A program made the translations under genes and the position numbers. Positions 1 to 12,619 of a DNA stretch of 64,000 nt are shown in pieces; position 1 is the stretch's first letter; every line of letters starts with the position of its first letter. Source of the stretch: Trileptium ribeirensis (lineage: Eukaryota > Nematoda > Enoplea > Enoplida > Thoracostomopsidae); contig JASANE010004971.1 of assembly GCA_030248225.1 (NCBI GenBank), positions 1 to 64,000 on the forward strand, read 5' to 3'. Under the pieces are notes generated by a model. The model was not told the DNA's origin. It saw nothing but the letters and a program-made list of their open reading frames with translations, and did not search any database.

Positions 1-407
1 ATACTTGTAACAGCTATTTTACACATTCAGAAGTCTGCGGGGTATATTTGAATTAAACCGGTCCAACTCGATAACAAAGTACGGATTACGCAGAAGTACT
101 TAGCCTCAAGCTTGGCTAACATAAATTGCGTCAAGCACCAGCCAGTGCGCTTGTAAACGTTGTAAATCAGTCTACATTGAAGTAAAGTAACGTTATATGC
201 AACGCAGATGACGAACTGCTTTCTTGGCACGGAACTGTATTTAGTGAAACTGTGCGAGCAGTATCACAGTTGTCTCATTTATAGCATTCTGATTAGAAGT
301 TATCATTATCATCTAACTGATGGACATTAGCCCTTTGCCCAACACTAGCTTAAACAGTGTCTCTGACCACTATTTCAGAAAATTACCTTCTATTTCTCTT
401 AGAATCA
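1..407. other. Unassigned AT-rich sequence
   Basis: I see no coding region, RNA gene or repeat I can support. A short open frame on the minus strand shows no recognisable motif. Confidence 0.5.
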
Positions 408-815
408 TATAAACCAATAATTTCAAGTTTGCTACAAAACAACATGTAAGAAACGTATGTATTAAAGAAAGGCGACTGGAGACAGGGCTAAAGTGTTTAT
501 TCTACGCTCCATGCGTTGTAAGCACATTGAATTGGACGCAGTATACGCAAGGGCGTATAGTGGAAGACATTTTTGCTCTGTGACATATTGATGGATAAAT
601 AAACATTATTAGCTTCCTCAGCATCTTTAAAGTTACAGAAAGGCAATAATGCCATCGTTATACATTAAGTTTAACGTAAAAGTTACTTTAATACATTTTA
701 AATGCACTATACCTTCATTTCTTCCTTCATCTTTTTACTATATATAAGTTTCGAAGACCACGTTTCGGATCCGGTTGCTGGTTCCGGTTATTCCCTGAGG
801 GTCATATATTTGTAA
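408..815. repeat. ~400-bp dispersed repeat, copy 1
   Basis: Collinear with 35568-35995 over almost its whole length with many point differences and small indels. Shared blocks include GGCGACTGGAGACAG, GTATAGTGGAAGACATTTT, ATTAGCTTCCTCAG, ATACCTTCATTTCTTCC and a 3' end rich in GGTTCCGG ending GGTTATTCCCTGA. There is no coding capacity and no clear terminal inverted repeat. It is probably a non-autonomous element or an LTR/UTR fragment of an unrecognised family. Confidence 0.75.
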
Positions 816-1639
816 GTTACTGGGAAGATCTGGAAACTTAGGAATAAAGCACGACTCTCGCCATACTTATTATAGGCGATTTAGGCTGACATGTCGATTA
901 AGCAAATAATAAGTTTAATATTAACTTTATATTAAACTAATGTGAAAATGGATTAAATTAGCTCTGAAGTTTACTCATAAGAGGAGCCTGACGGTTACGG
1001 AGTAAATTCATCTTCGAAAATAGGGTATTTCGTCGTAAAAGTGCTGATTCAGTTCCTTTAGCTTAAAAATTTGCCAAAGGCTGGCGTCCACACACGTTCC
1101 GCCATTTCTTTCCGATTTCAAGTTCTAGTAGACAATATTGTTTATAATTTCACTTATACCATATTCATGCTTTTGCAAGTTAGGATACTAAACCTTTATC
1201 GTTAGGGACTCAAGATATTCGATGTATTCTATTTTCAGCATTATATGGGTAACGAAAATAATAGTGCCCGGTACCCGGCAATGGGGTCTCACAATCTCCG
1301 GGGGCCCCACCCGGCGGCTCAGTGGTCGGGCTAAAGGGTAGCGAAGCGACGGCCACGATGAGCACAATCATGGATGCGGCGAATGACGAGGTGCAGTAAT
1401 CGCCAAACCTTGAAACTGAAGTCCAAAAAATGACCATAGTGGATGCGCCGGCTTTGTAACCTTGGACTTTGTTAAAAGGACTGTGGAGAAAATGAATGCC
1501 TCTCAGGTGGCATCTCAGAGAGAAGTTTTACTTGCCTATGAGAACTAAAATTAGATTTAAGGAAAGATATGTACTCCGGCCCTCGGATAAACCTGACAAA
1601 ACGTGAGTGTGGACCGAATGGTTCGGACTGTTTAATATG
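816..1639. other. Unassigned sequence upstream of LINE
   Basis: Mostly AT-rich with a GC-rich island near 1265-1330. The part after about 1440 may be decayed 5' sequence of the LINE that follows, but no ORF1 zinc knuckles are visible. Confidence 0.35.
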
Positions 1640-1644
1640 ACCAG

Positions 1645-2806
1645 ATGATGGCAGGTGGAGCTCAGTATTATGAAATTCCCCTGACCGTATATCTGATTAA
1701 CTACCAGCATTCTAGGACGGGTGAAATTGAACTAGAATCAAAAATTAGATTGGCACCGGGTCCGGTCGTTGCACTGATTCATGAGCCGCTCCTCATGCGT
1801 GGTGCTCCGGCCAAACTTGACGGTATAAAATGTCAGTTTTTCTATAGTGTTAGTCCAAAAACTAAAACTAGAACTACTATAATTTGCTTCAGAAGATTTT
1901 ATTGCAAGTTTTATTAACCAGTTTTCAGACGGTGATTCTATTGTAATAACAATTTGTATCAAAATTTATGGCGGAACGCGAGAGCTCTACCTTGCATCTA
2001 TGTACTTACCCTATGATGCGAGAGGGGGGGGCTGCCGGGAAAAACCTGAAGGATTTAGCAAGTTTTTGCGAAAATAAGGCAAAAAGGCATTTTTGATAAT
2101 AGGTTGTGATGCTAATGCTCAAAACATGATATGGGGCAGTAGCAACACTAATAGAACAGGTGGTGAACTGGTGACCTTTCTCTTGACTACCAATCTTTGG
2201 ATAGTTAATCAGGGTAAAGGGCCGACTTTTGTGATTCGCAATAGACGAAAAATTATTGATTTGACATTAACTAGTACGTTAATCGAACAATATATCCATA
2301 GTTGGGAAGTATTAACAGAATATTCTGGATCGGACCACAAGTTTATTCGGTTCAGAATGGTTGCGAATTCTGTTAAAGCTGGAAAACCTGAGCTCAATAT
2401 TAGGAAATTAAATTGGAATTCGTATAAAGGAAGAGTAAAGGATGAAGCATGGGGTCAGCGTAATAGTAAAGATGACATTGATATTACTGTAATGAAATTA
2501 ACTAGCACCCATATAACAGTGGCGGAAGAGAATTGTCTGATGAAATCTAATCGGGCGAATCGCAATACATGGTGGAATGAGAAGTTAGCAAGTGCTAAGG
2601 AAAATGTCAGGAAACTATATAGAATGGCGGTTAAATATGGTAACTTAAGAACGTGGAACAAATATAAAATGTTGCAAAATCAGTATAAGTACCTGATTAA
2701 AGATAGGAAATTGGAAACACGGAGGCAATTCTGTGAATCGATTCATTCGGTTCCGGAAAGTAACAGAATAAGCAAGATTATGAAAAAGAATAATCAGAAT
2801 GGGTAA
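1645..2806 (+). pseudogene. LINE endonuclease domain, frameshifted
   Basis: Three frames are needed. 1645-1917 carries the N-terminal part (INYQHSRTGEIEL, then ALIHEPLLMRG, the family's 'ALIQEP' motif with the catalytic Glu). About 1920-2090 continues in another frame (LYLASMYLPYD). 2093-2806 carries GCDANAQNMIWGS, IDLTLTS and the C-terminal SDH catalytic His motif. In the family this enzyme nicks target DNA to prime reverse transcription. A poly-G run near 2025 marks one frame change. The last ~120 residues are the basic EN-RT linker. Confidence 0.8.
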
Positions 2807-2973
2807 GGTAGGATCAGAGACGGAAATTGACTTTTTGTTGATAGCGATGAAGAGGTTCTGGAAGTAATGATGCGTACTCGCGTACCAGAGTGTTAGGCTG
2901 ATGATGGGGTTAATTTTGTTGATAGGAAGAGGCCTATTAGAACTAGCCGACTTGACGTGGATTTAAAGATAAT

Positions 2974-3905
2974 ATGATTAATCAGAAGGTGACTGAATCA
3001 GTAAGACGCTTTGTTGCTTATAAAGCATCGGGTGCGGATATGATTTATCCGATTCTGTTACTGACTTGCATTGAGCAGATACTGGATATTTTGGTAACTA
3101 TTTATAGATCGTGTCTCCAATTAGGCCATATGCCTCAGTCTTGGAGACAAAGCGAAATTATTTTTATTCCAAAACCAGGCAAAGACACTATACTGACTCT
3201 AAGTCGTTTCTTCCGATAAGCCTCTCGTCTTTTTTGTTGAAAGCATTAAAAAGATTCTAAACAGTTATATAAGAGATGAAGTTTTAAAGGGGATTCCCCT
3301 ACATGAAATTCAGCAGTTCCCCTACATGAAATTCAGCATGCCTGCAGACCAGGCAGAAGTACCGTTCCGGCTCTTCAGTTTACGGCATCTTGGAATGAAC
3401 GCCAAGTGAACCTTGGTAAATATTCAGTTGCAGTGTTTCTGGGCATATCTGGTGCCTTCGACTGTACTAGGGTCTCTTTTATCTTTGACAGTCTAGCGAA
3501 CCAGCCAATTGCAATGTGTCTCAGGTATTGGCTATCAGAATGCTTTCAACGAGAAGTATAACAGCTGAATTGGCGGTGACTAGATGCACTGTAAAAGCTT
3601 CCAGAGGATTTCGCCAAGCAGGCGTGCTATCTCCAATCCTGTGTAGCTTGGTGGTTGATGAACTCTTGCAAATCGTCAACAGTAGCAGCGTGGTATGTGT
3701 GGGGTACTCTGATGATTTCGGGTCTTCAACATTTCTACAAGCAGTTTGTAATAGACTCCAGAATGCCTTAAATAGGATATTTCATTGGTGTGAGACTAGA
3801 GGACTAGCTATTAAAGCAGCAAAAAGTAATAGCGTCATCTTCACAAGGAAAAGGAGTATAAACGGCTATAGGCAGTTGATGATTGGTGGTACCGCTTTCG
3901 AATGA
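2974..3905 (+). pseudogene. LINE reverse transcriptase, fragmented
   Basis: 2974-3219 holds the RT N-terminal motif (MPQSWRQSEIIFIPKPGKD). 3230-3510 continues in shifted frames (VAVFLGISGAFDC, the palm motif A region with its Asp). 3516-3905 carries the motif B region (SRGFRQAGVLSPILCSL) and the catalytic box as YSDD instead of the usual YADD, followed by the thumb. A 22-bp tandem duplication at 3294-3337 disrupts the reading frame. Non-functional. Confidence 0.8.
3294..3337. repeat. 22-bp tandem duplication inside LINE RT
   Basis: The block CCCCTACATGAAATTCAGCA occurs twice back to back with only a GTT spacer, so it is a recent slippage-type duplication inside the dead LINE. Confidence 0.85.
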
Positions 3906-3959
3906 AGTTAAATATTTAGGTCTAATATTAGATAGTATACTTCATCCCACTTGGTCGAC

Positions 3960-4450
3960 ATGCAACTGTTTTTCAGGCAGTGGTTACTGCTATATACAGA
4001 TGGCACAAATTTTAGAAGAAAAGAAATTTAGGAACAGAAGTATAGCTATCTTTAGCGATAATCAAGCTGCACTTAAGGCATTAGATAATTCCCGAATCAT
4101 ATCTTGGGGCGCGCTAGAATGCACAAAGCATCTCAGGGTTGGTAAGAGGAATAGGTTGAAACTAGCTTGGATTAAAGGACATTCTGGATTGTTTGGGAAT
4201 GAATTTGCCGATAGGCAGGCTAAGAAGGGATCGGACACGAACCTCGTATTCCTATAAGTAATAGAATTGTTAAGACTTTGTTAAAAGACTGTTCATATAG
4301 CGACCGTGACAGATTGAGAATCGCCGTACAGTTTCTTACTGGGCACAGCAATTTTATGAAACATTTGAAACTCTGAAGATTGAAGACAATGATATGTGTA
4401 GAAGGTGTGGTAAAGATTTGGAGTATGCAAAACATTTGACTTTTGAATGA
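3960..4450 (+). pseudogene. LINE RNase H and C-terminal Cys motif
   Basis: LYTDGTNF near 3990 (first catalytic Asp) is followed by AIFSDNQAALKAL and WIKGHSGLFGNEFADRQA, the conserved Asp and His of type I RNase H. Sequence between the RT thumb and LYTDG is shortened. Past the stop at 4257 another frame carries a CRRCG...EYAKHLTFE block like the C-terminal cysteine motif of I/R1-type elements. Confidence 0.75.
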
Positions 4451-7400
4451 TCTGGCCCGTTAGCCCGGCGGTTTAAATGTGGGACATCCCACTCTGAGCA
4501 GAAAGAAATTTTGGTGAAAATTTAATAGCTTCTACGTTACGACTCGAACTACTAAATGTTATAAAATCTATAGACGTCTCATCGGATCCATCGGTCCGCT
4601 GACGCGATTGTAGAAAGCCGTCACAAAGGACTTAAAGTTGTTATATTTTGAAATTTCCTCCAGGAGTTTCGCTCAAATTTTGCTAAGTTATAGCATCGTG
4701 CTTGGTATCTCAAGTGAGGCCCGAAGGTTGCACGAACTCGACCGGATTCGTTTGCTCGTTGAACCAAAAATGGGTCTTCCCCTACCTAAACCAGTAAGCG
4801 CTAACAACTCAATATTTGTGATGATTTTATTTTACAAATAGGGACCTTTAGATCTGCCATTTGCGCTATTGAGATCAGAAGAGCCTTGCCCCGTTCAAGA
4901 ACTATAATAAATTTAAACCCGAGCCGCTTTTTGACACAGATTTTCATTTCTTTTCTCCGATATATAGCACATTCATTTGTTAGGTTTTGTTGTAATTTCA
5001 CCATAGTACTTTCATTATATTTCTCTAGTAGGGCTCTTTTTTGTGAGCCTTTTGTCTTTGAACGCACAAAAATTTACGCACTGTAAAATCCGTGTCAATA
5101 GGTCACAAGATCGCCACTCATAGGTTAGGCCTTAAATTGGTTTCTAACTTATGGTGTAACACTTTAACCCCTGCTCCCATGCCTTAATGTCGACACCAAA
5201 TGCATACATTCGTATTATATAAATATACCATTTATATAGAGCAAATTAATGGAACAAAGCATGCTTAAAGGATTATCACAAAAGGCACCCGCCTAAGCTA
5301 TTCAAATGGTTCATCAGCTTAGTCGGGTACCCCATATCACACTAGTCGCATCACTTCGTAGCGATGATGAACGATTCAGCTCGATAGCAAAATGATTTCC
5401 ACTTCGAGGAATCGAGTTCGGACATACAAACCACTAGGAATCAGTTAAGTAGGTTAAGCAATTTAATCCGGTAGAGCTCGTGAAAGTTGGGGACAGCCCC
5501 AGAGTTGGTCATTGCTTCGGCCGTGGTCCACTCGCGAGCTCAACCGTAGCTTCTCTTCTTTTCGACGGAGGATTAATTAAACATTTAAATCACAAGTTTA
5601 AGAAATCAAACATAGGACGAACTAATAAATGAAACAATTTTTGACGACCCGTATATAATGTTTCCGCACTATGGCGCCAAATATTGTGGTGCGAAGATCC
5701 TTCTTTGCGAAGTTGGATGCCAAAATTTGCTTCTAGTACACTTGTGACCAGTTGGATTCGAAGTGATCCTTACGACCGCTAGAATATTGCTATAGGCTGA
5801 ATAACTACAGTGACGAATCAACATTTTATAAACTTTTCAAGACTGAAAAACAAGGGTCGGGACAACTCCGATTTGAAAAGAATTAGTTCAACCTTTGTTT
5901 ATCCCAAAACCATTTCGTTTTTTCTTTCCTTTTTTGATTGTTGTACCTGAAATAACGAGAGACCGATTGCCATTGCCAATTGTCAAGCTACTGAATTACA
6001 TTTAACGAACAATCGATGAACTGATTTTAGGACTTAGAATACCCGAATCGCTACTTATGAGTTTTATCGTTTAGGGTTTTTCTCTACAACTTATGGTTTT
6101 GATGTATTTTTCCTTGAAAATGCAGCAAATCGCTCAGCCGAATCGAGCGTGGACGAAAGTTTAAAGTTAACCTCAATTTAGGTCTAAAATTGGCAATCTA
6201 GCATTCTTCCCTGGATCCGGCGCCATATCGAAATTGTGCAAATTTATCCAAAATTTCGCTGCTAAAACTAAATATTTTCGCATTTTTGGTAATTCAGACT
6301 TTGTGTACAAAATAATTAGGGTATTTCCTAGGAAATTCTCATCCTAAGAAAGGGCTGAAAAGTTAGCAAATTTGTTTTCTACCGGGACCTACAGGATGAA
6401 TTTGGAACCTTTCGTCATGCCCACCCTCAGGACAACCATGGTTCACGAGTTTATACACGAAAACCGCAATTTATCGAATAGTTTTAGGACACTAATGAGT
6501 CGAGATTTGAGCTCCGATCATATATGACTATACATTTCCCACCATTATTGGTACCTTCGCTGAATATGGACGATGTTCCCGAACGTGGATTCCGTCGCGT
6601 ACTTCACTCAAGACATCGATGGTTAGTGGACGTCAAATCCACCTGTTTTTGCGTGTTGCTCATCAAAATCGGTAACATCACTGTTCATTAGCACTTTTGC
6701 CATACTTGGTACGCTTATCCAGTCACACTAGGTATACTAAGTCCCGATGAAGTTGCCATCGGATAAATTTGAGATGGAGCTCTAAATATAAAAGTGATCG
6801 CCGACACTAGATGCCGTTCAAAACTTCCGTTCTTGATGGTATGCTCGTATATACGTATTCCCTTTTGTATGATAAAAGAGTCATCCTTGGGAGTACCAAA
6901 CCCTAACCAAGGAAGGGCAGCGAAACACTGTCACCAGAAAAGTTTCAGAATAATTTTATAGGCGCATAGGACATATTGTCTTGAATTGTTCATGGATTTC
7001 GAGAAGATATTTACTTACCTACCCATTGTCATAGTTTGTCATATGTATGCGAGAGCATCTTGCGTCGCATAGAGTTGGAGTCGTACGCTTTAGATCTCAA
7101 TCATATACATCTGTATCTGTATGTATGTACCATGTTTGACTACTAAATATGTAGCCATGCAATTTGTTCAATTTATTCATTGATTCGTTGTATCCTGTTG
7201 TGTGATACCCTATTTTGACCTTGAAGTATCAATTCGTATCGGGTACCGTAGTGACTGATTAGAATACTTAGTAGTTTAGGATGGGCCGAATCGGATCCGT
7301 TTTCCCCTCCGCATCCCCATAGTGTACACCTAGGCCCAGTAATTGCGCATATGTTTAGCCGCCTTTTAGCTTACCTGAACTGAATTAACTGGAGTTCCTT

Positions 7401-7690
7401 AGTTTCGAAGGAGCCGTTAGTCAGCTGAAAACTGCGCATCGCATCGACTTTTCTTCCGTCCCATGTCGAATAAAGTAAGCACAGCTGTCGTCGCCTAATA
7501 AAGGTGTAAGGGAAGTTGATAAACTCGTAGCGATTTGTACAGCTGTGAGCGTACTATATGAAAAAGGGCGAAGACTCCGATATAGGTCTGATAATCCCGA
7601 TTCCCCGACCCAACAGTTCTAGCGTATCCGTAATTCCGTACACCTAACCAGAGGACAGTTTATTATTATTATAATGTTGTACTGCTCGTG
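4451..7690. other. Long unassigned stretch
   Basis: About 3.2 kb without a recognisable gene, RNA or mobile-element protein. Short frames (for example near 4638-4841 and 4801-5086) have no motif and overlap one another on opposite strands. Probably intergenic or intronic sequence with very old repeats. Confidence 0.4.
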
Positions 7691-8690
7691 TTATACCTTA
7701 CGATGTGCTTGTATGTGGTGTTGGTTGTCAATAAATACCGTTTCAAACGAGATACATGGTGTTATTGTGTTTTTATGCCCAATGTAGCCATACGTATTGA
7801 AGGGCTTCGAAATCGTAGCCCCGATCGACGACCCGCATTCAGGATTTGATGTGCAGAAATTGCAAGCCTTAGCGCTACTCGTTGATGTATTACTGATAAT
7901 GATGTGAGTGTGAATGAGATCGATTCGTGCGACATAAAATTTCCTTGCAGACTTTCGCTGAACGAACTTCCGTTGACAGAACACGGGATCCGACGTTAAA
8001 CGTCTAGGGATTTGTCGGACCCTAGTGGTGGCCACAGGCTAAATATATTAATCGTTCAGGAAAGTGAAAATCAAAAGTTCCAGGTGGAACGATGATAGGG
8101 AATAGTGGTATGGTCTCTTTGGCATGTGAGCAGGTGACGGAGCCGAACTCTATAGGGACTTCAAAGGCAGTGCCACATAGACTACGTGCGCAACGCATCC
8201 GGCAGGATCAGAACACATCCTATGAAGCGCTCCTGCAGCTTGCTAACCTCCGTAGCTTCTTGGGACCGAACCGAAGAAGGAAAAATGAACTAGTTAGGTC
8301 CGCCCTTGAGGTTACGATAGCCGGGGTCGTACGGGCATTGCGTTTTGGAAGTGCGCAGTGCAGCAACATCACGTCGATCAATTACAATATCATTGATTTT
8401 ATTTCTATCTAGAAAATTTTTTAATGTTTTTTAAAACAATTTATTTCGGTTTTTTATGAAATTGAGTAAACATCGTTTTAACCACACTGGAATGAGATTC
8501 GTTGATGGTAACTACACTACATAACCATACTTAAAAATAAAACAAATGTCTTTGGAGCTCTGTATAATCGACAGTATAATGTTTAAATTCATAATGTAAA
8601 TTAGTGGACCACTATGATCTTAATAATTATATCACTCTTGATTTAACGGATTTGTTGTGTTTTCGTATTTATATGGTTTTGTTATTTCTC
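7691..8690. other. Unassigned sequence with short open frames
   Basis: A 114-residue frame on the minus strand (7691-8035) and a 106-residue frame on the plus strand (8092-8412) show no motif I know. They may be noise or remnants of a mobile element; I do not call them genes. AT-rich sequence resembling an intron end leads into the exon at 8698. Confidence 0.3.
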
Positions 8691-8697
8691 TGTGTAG

Positions 8698-8979
8698 GAT
8701 CTTAATGAAATGTCCAAGTTATTCGAAAAAGAGCAACGTCGTCGGCGTCGCCTTGAGGACGCACTACGGAAACACGTCCCTGGCATGTTTGACTTTAACC
8801 ACTCTCATAACACTAGCTCAGAATCGAAATGTTCTTCAAGGTTATCGAACGCAGCTACGATGGCAGCAAAGTCGAACAGTAAAAGTAATAACAGGAATAA
8901 TAAAATAAATAGCGGGAACTTCGGGTCAGGAGGAGTATCCGGCGTTGTAGCAGCTGCCGGGGCTAAATCTGCCAACTAA
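8698..8979 (+). CDS. Probable terminal coding exon of a host gene
   Basis: A pyrimidine-rich tract ending TTATTTCTCTGTGTAG is a good splice acceptor. The exon then reads in phase 0 as DLNEMSKLFEKEQRRRRRLE for 93 codons to a TAA. The N-terminal third is a highly charged, probably helical or coiled-coil segment (EKEQRRRRRLEDALRKHV) followed by PGMFDF. The remainder is low-complexity Ser/Asn/Gly/Ala-rich sequence typical of a disordered C-terminus. AATAAA follows at 9190. I do not recognise the family. The preceding donor exon was not found and may lie outside the window or beyond a long intron. Confidence 0.55.
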   Translation, partial: DLNEMSKLFEKEQRRRRRLEDALRKHVPGMFDFNHSHNTSSESKCSSRLSNAATMAAKSNSKSNNRNNKINSGNFGSGGVSGVVAAAGAKSAN

Positions 8980-9189
8980 TGTGTTCTCGCCAGCCTATCT
9001 ATATACATATACCGCATCGTAATTGCATTAGTGTAACTATTATACTGTCGAGTAGGAAATGTATTGAAATACCTGGCAAATGAAATTTAGCATTTTAGCC
9101 GCATATGCACAAAACGCGTGAGTGTGAATCAGTCTAGACATTATGTACATAATATGATCATTATGTTGATTGTATCATGTATCAAATTG

Positions 9190-9195
9190 AATAAA
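9190..9195 (+). promoter_or_regulatory. Candidate polyadenylation signal
   Basis: Canonical AATAAA 210 bp after the stop codon of the exon at 8698-8979. Other AATAAA motifs occur further on in this AT-rich region, so assignment is tentative. Confidence 0.35.
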
Positions 9196-10221
9196 AATCC
9201 ATTTTTGATTGTACATATTAACTATAACTATATTGTTATTTATAACGTCCATGCGAATATTGAAATACGTATATTTGTGTGATTATTTATGTGGAACTGA
9301 GCTGGACTTGCTGTTGCTATATGTCAGTTAATGTAGTCACCGCTACATCAGCTTGACATTTCGAAACATTACCAAATTGTGTTTCTTTCGTAATGTTTTT
9401 ACTCATCTATTCAAACAAGGCTCGGTGGCAAAATTTTTTATCACAATACAAATCCATTTACCTTAAAAGTGAGACTTTATAAACATGGAAGCATTCGGCA
9501 GTATATTTTATATCGGTGTCAGGGATTTGGGAAATCGCTCTAGCCTATGTAGCACGTCTGATATGTGAAATGGCAGTTTCTATAATGTTTGAATAGATGG
9601 TCTATATTCTGATAACATGCATTACGCGGCAACTACCGTCTAGAGCCCTGTTTTTCGGTTCTGCCAGAATATTTATTTTACTAAGCGTAAATGATTAAGT
9701 TATAAAAGTTTACGGAACATACATAGCTTACTACGTTGTGAATTTGTATCGTTGTTTGTGTATCAACGTAGTAAATTTTTTATTTGTTATTGTAGTGCCA
9801 AATAGACTGTATTTTAGAGTTATGTCATATTCAAGCTGTTTCATAAGTTAATTGAAGTAGTCCGCGAACTAATTAGCGTTGATTTAGTTTTATATCAGTT
9901 GACTTGCACCGTTCAGCATTACTGATGCATGTTTTGTCGTTCACTATGTTTGGCTATTCTTTTACTGTGCGCACTTATATTTGATCTGTGACTGCGAACT
10001 GTAATATATAATTAAATAAAATCTAAAATTTAGTGTACAATATTTTATGGTTTAAAATAAATTAATATTTCATTCTCTTATTGAGTGCTAAATTTGCTGT
10101 TTAACGATTTTTGTGATGCGTTAACTGATTCGTGAAACTGTTTTCATTAATTGGTAATTTTTGTAGTGACACTATAAATCTGTAGTCAAAATTTTACTTC
10201 AAAAATTCTAATTTTAATGGT
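9196..10221. other. AT-rich non-coding sequence
   Basis: No gene, RNA or repeat family recognised; possibly 3' UTR or flank of the preceding gene. Confidence 0.4.
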
Positions 10222-12260
10222 TTGAAATATTATTTGAACTGTGTTGACTGGGAAGGTGTACTGCGAGCTGCCCATAGTGTGGAAGAAAAATGGAACTGTT
10301 GTTATATTTTGCACAATGCGTGTTTATGGTGTGTCCCACAAAGAAATCAAACATCTCTGTTAAACAAAAATATCCTGATTATATTACAAAATGATTTCAA
10401 AGAAAAGGGTACTTTGGCGAGTTTCGAAAAAGTCGGGTGATTTTTCTACCTATAAATTGTGGAGCCGTAAACGCTGCAAAGCTAATTTAAAATTTCAGAG
10501 AAACAAAGAGCACAAAATATTAACCTAAGGCGATAAAAATAAATTTTTTAAATACTTTAATAACAGGTATTTTAGAAAAGGAGGCGTAAGTGCGTTGAAA
10601 AGCCCGCAAGGAGAGCTGATCTTCGACGGCGACGCCCGCTCAAAAATTTTAGCAAACACTTCCTCAAGTGTTTTCACCATAGATGATAAGCATTTGCCTT
10701 CTAATAATAATTCAGCAAACATTCAATTGAGCAGGATTTTGTTCACTTCCGCCATAGTACATAAATACATGGTAAATTGAAAAAGAAGCACAGCCACGCA
10801 CCCGATGGATTCACTCGGTATTTTTAAAGGAGTTGCGAGATATTATGTGCTTCCCGTTGTCTCACATTTTTGAGCAATCGTTTATCAATGGTATTCTACC
10901 AAGTATTATCTACATTCGTATATTGCTATATTTAAAAAAGGATCTGCGTCAGATCCATCAAACTACAGACCAATTTCTCTAATTTCTAACTGCTGTAAAC
11001 TCATGGAATACATAATTAATGACAAGATTACGGATCATTTAACGTCAAATAAACTATTATCAGAAAACCAACACGGATTTTTGGCGAAACGATCTACCTG
11101 CACGCAATTGCTAGAATGTATTAATGACTGGTATATATCGGTTGACAAGAGAAATTCAGTGGACGCAATGTATATATGTAGACTTTGCTAAAGCATTTGA
11201 CAGTGTCTCACATATAAAATTACTAAGCAAGTTTTCTAATTGGGTATATCCAATCATCTAAAAACTTGGATTGTTTCATTTCTAACAAATCGCAAATCGC
11301 GTGTAAAAATAAACACTATTATTTGACCTTATTTCTTGGTTACATCTGGTGTTCCAGAAGCAAGTGTCCTCGGACCAACCTTATTCTTGTTATGTATAAA
11401 TGATATTGTTAATGACTTGTTTAATGTGTTTTGTAAAATATATAAGGATGATGTAAAATTATACGTACATTGCACTCCGACTGATAATGATAGTGCAAAA
11501 ATGTATTTGCAAGACGGACTTACTCGTATCGAAAGCTGGTCTAAAAAATAGCAGCTTCCCGTATCTGCGCCAAAATGCGAACTTCTTTCTCTTGGAAATA
11601 GAAACCGAATCGGTCAATATTTTATTGACGGGTACCCTGTTGCACGTGCATTCAAATAGACTGATTTAAGTGTTTTTATTAATAAAAATTTAAAAAGCAC
11701 CCATCATCGCAGGGGGATTTCAGCTGAAGCATACCGCTCCATAAATATATTATTCCTCTGTTTCACGACAACAGACTGCTCTGTTATGATTCGCACACAC
11801 ATTTCGTACGTAAGACCAGTATTAAAAAACGCGTGTTCGGTTTAGTCGCCATGCTATCTTGGAAGTATTGGTATGATCGAACGAGTACAACGCCATTTTA
11901 CGCGACGACTTGTCGCTAGGCTTAGATGGCATCATATAGATTATGCTGAAAGGATTAAGAAACTTAATCTTGAACCACTAGAACTAAGGAGGTTACAGTT
12001 TGACCTAATAATGGTATATAAAATACTTCATAATGAAATCGACACTTATCGAGGAATATTTCATGTGTCCGCTGTAATGACCACTAGAGGCCATGCCAAA
12101 AACCTGGTTAAAATGAAATTTAAGACTTAACACATTAAAACACTCACTTGCCATAAGGATTATTAATGCGTGAAATTCGCTCTTAGAATCTGTAGGTAAC
12201 AAAAATCTTGTAAACGCTCCAAGCGCTAAACAGTTCAAAGACTTACTTAAATAGGTTGGC
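10222..12260 (+). mobile_element. Decayed CR1/jockey-like LINE
   Basis: 10222-10520 matches the EN-RT linker of this group (VEEKWNCCYILHNACLWCVP). 10880-12130 is the RT in several frames. The element is collinear but has many stops and small deletions. The 3' end lies near 12260 after a decayed C-terminus (KFRS/AWN-type region near 12160-12250). It belongs to the same broad type as the copies at 27.5, 34.3 and 36.8 kb but is more diverged. Confidence 0.75.
11003..12130 (+). pseudogene. LINE reverse transcriptase with YKDD box
   Basis: Motifs in order: NYRPISLIS (near 10965), QHGFLAKRSTCTQLLE, FAKAFDSVSH (motif A, shifted frame near 11190), TSGVPEASVLGPTLFLLCIND (the usual PQGS is PEAS), then YKDD where YADD is expected, and the C-terminal region MIERVQRHFTRRL...LNLEPLELRRLQFDLIMVYK. 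Frames change at about 11190, 11330, 11550 and 11870. Non-functional. Confidence 0.8.
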
Positions 12261-12444
12261 CTAACTCGTTTTTTTACATTATGACAAACACATATAGTCA
12301 GTTGTAAGGGGGCAAACCTAACTGATTAATCTTTATTGGTTGACACAATGGTGTCTATTTGTTGTAACAAGAATAACACTATTTAGTTTCAATTTATAAA
12401 GTATATCAGTCATCAACCAATAAAATTTTGTTTGTTAACCCATT

Positions 12445-12571
12445 AGGTACGTCCTGAGGTAATGTTTGATATTTTTGCATTTGGCGTTACCGGGAGTAAC
12501 TTTTTCACTTCGAGTAGCGGAAGTAATTTTTGCATTTCGCGTACCGGAAGTAATTTATGGATTTCGCGCGC
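12445..12571. repeat. ~28-bp minisatellite, about 4 units
   Basis: Degenerate tandem units of the form TTTTGCATTTCGCGTACCGG followed by AAGTAATT, seen at about 12473, 12501, 12529 and 12556, with a further weak unit at 12445. A GGATTCGAATCC box at about 12599 just downstream resembles a tRNA-type B box. Confidence 0.6.
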
Positions 12572-12619
12572 CAACTAACAAGCGTACGTGCCCGCGTGGA
12601 TTCGAATCCGAAGTTCTAG

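Larger units (their letters stand above)
1640..4450 (+). mobile_element. Decayed LINE of the I/LOA-like group (EN-RT-RNase H)
   Basis: A single collinear non-LTR retrotransposon ORF2: apurinic-type endonuclease, reverse transcriptase, RNase H, then a C-terminal cysteine motif, all on the plus strand and broken by several frameshifts, deletions and stops. An RNase H after the RT is characteristic of the I, LOA and Tad groups and absent from CR1 and most jockey elements. It is clearly dead; ends and target-site duplications could not be placed. Confidence 0.85.

Noticed and set aside
7691..8412. 114- and 106-codon frames on opposite strands
   Set aside because: No motif and no splice or repeat support; could be remnants of an unrecognised element but not supportable.
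12599..12610. tRNA gene from a GGATTCGAATCC box
   Set aside because: No A box at the right distance; the upstream sequence is a minisatellite.
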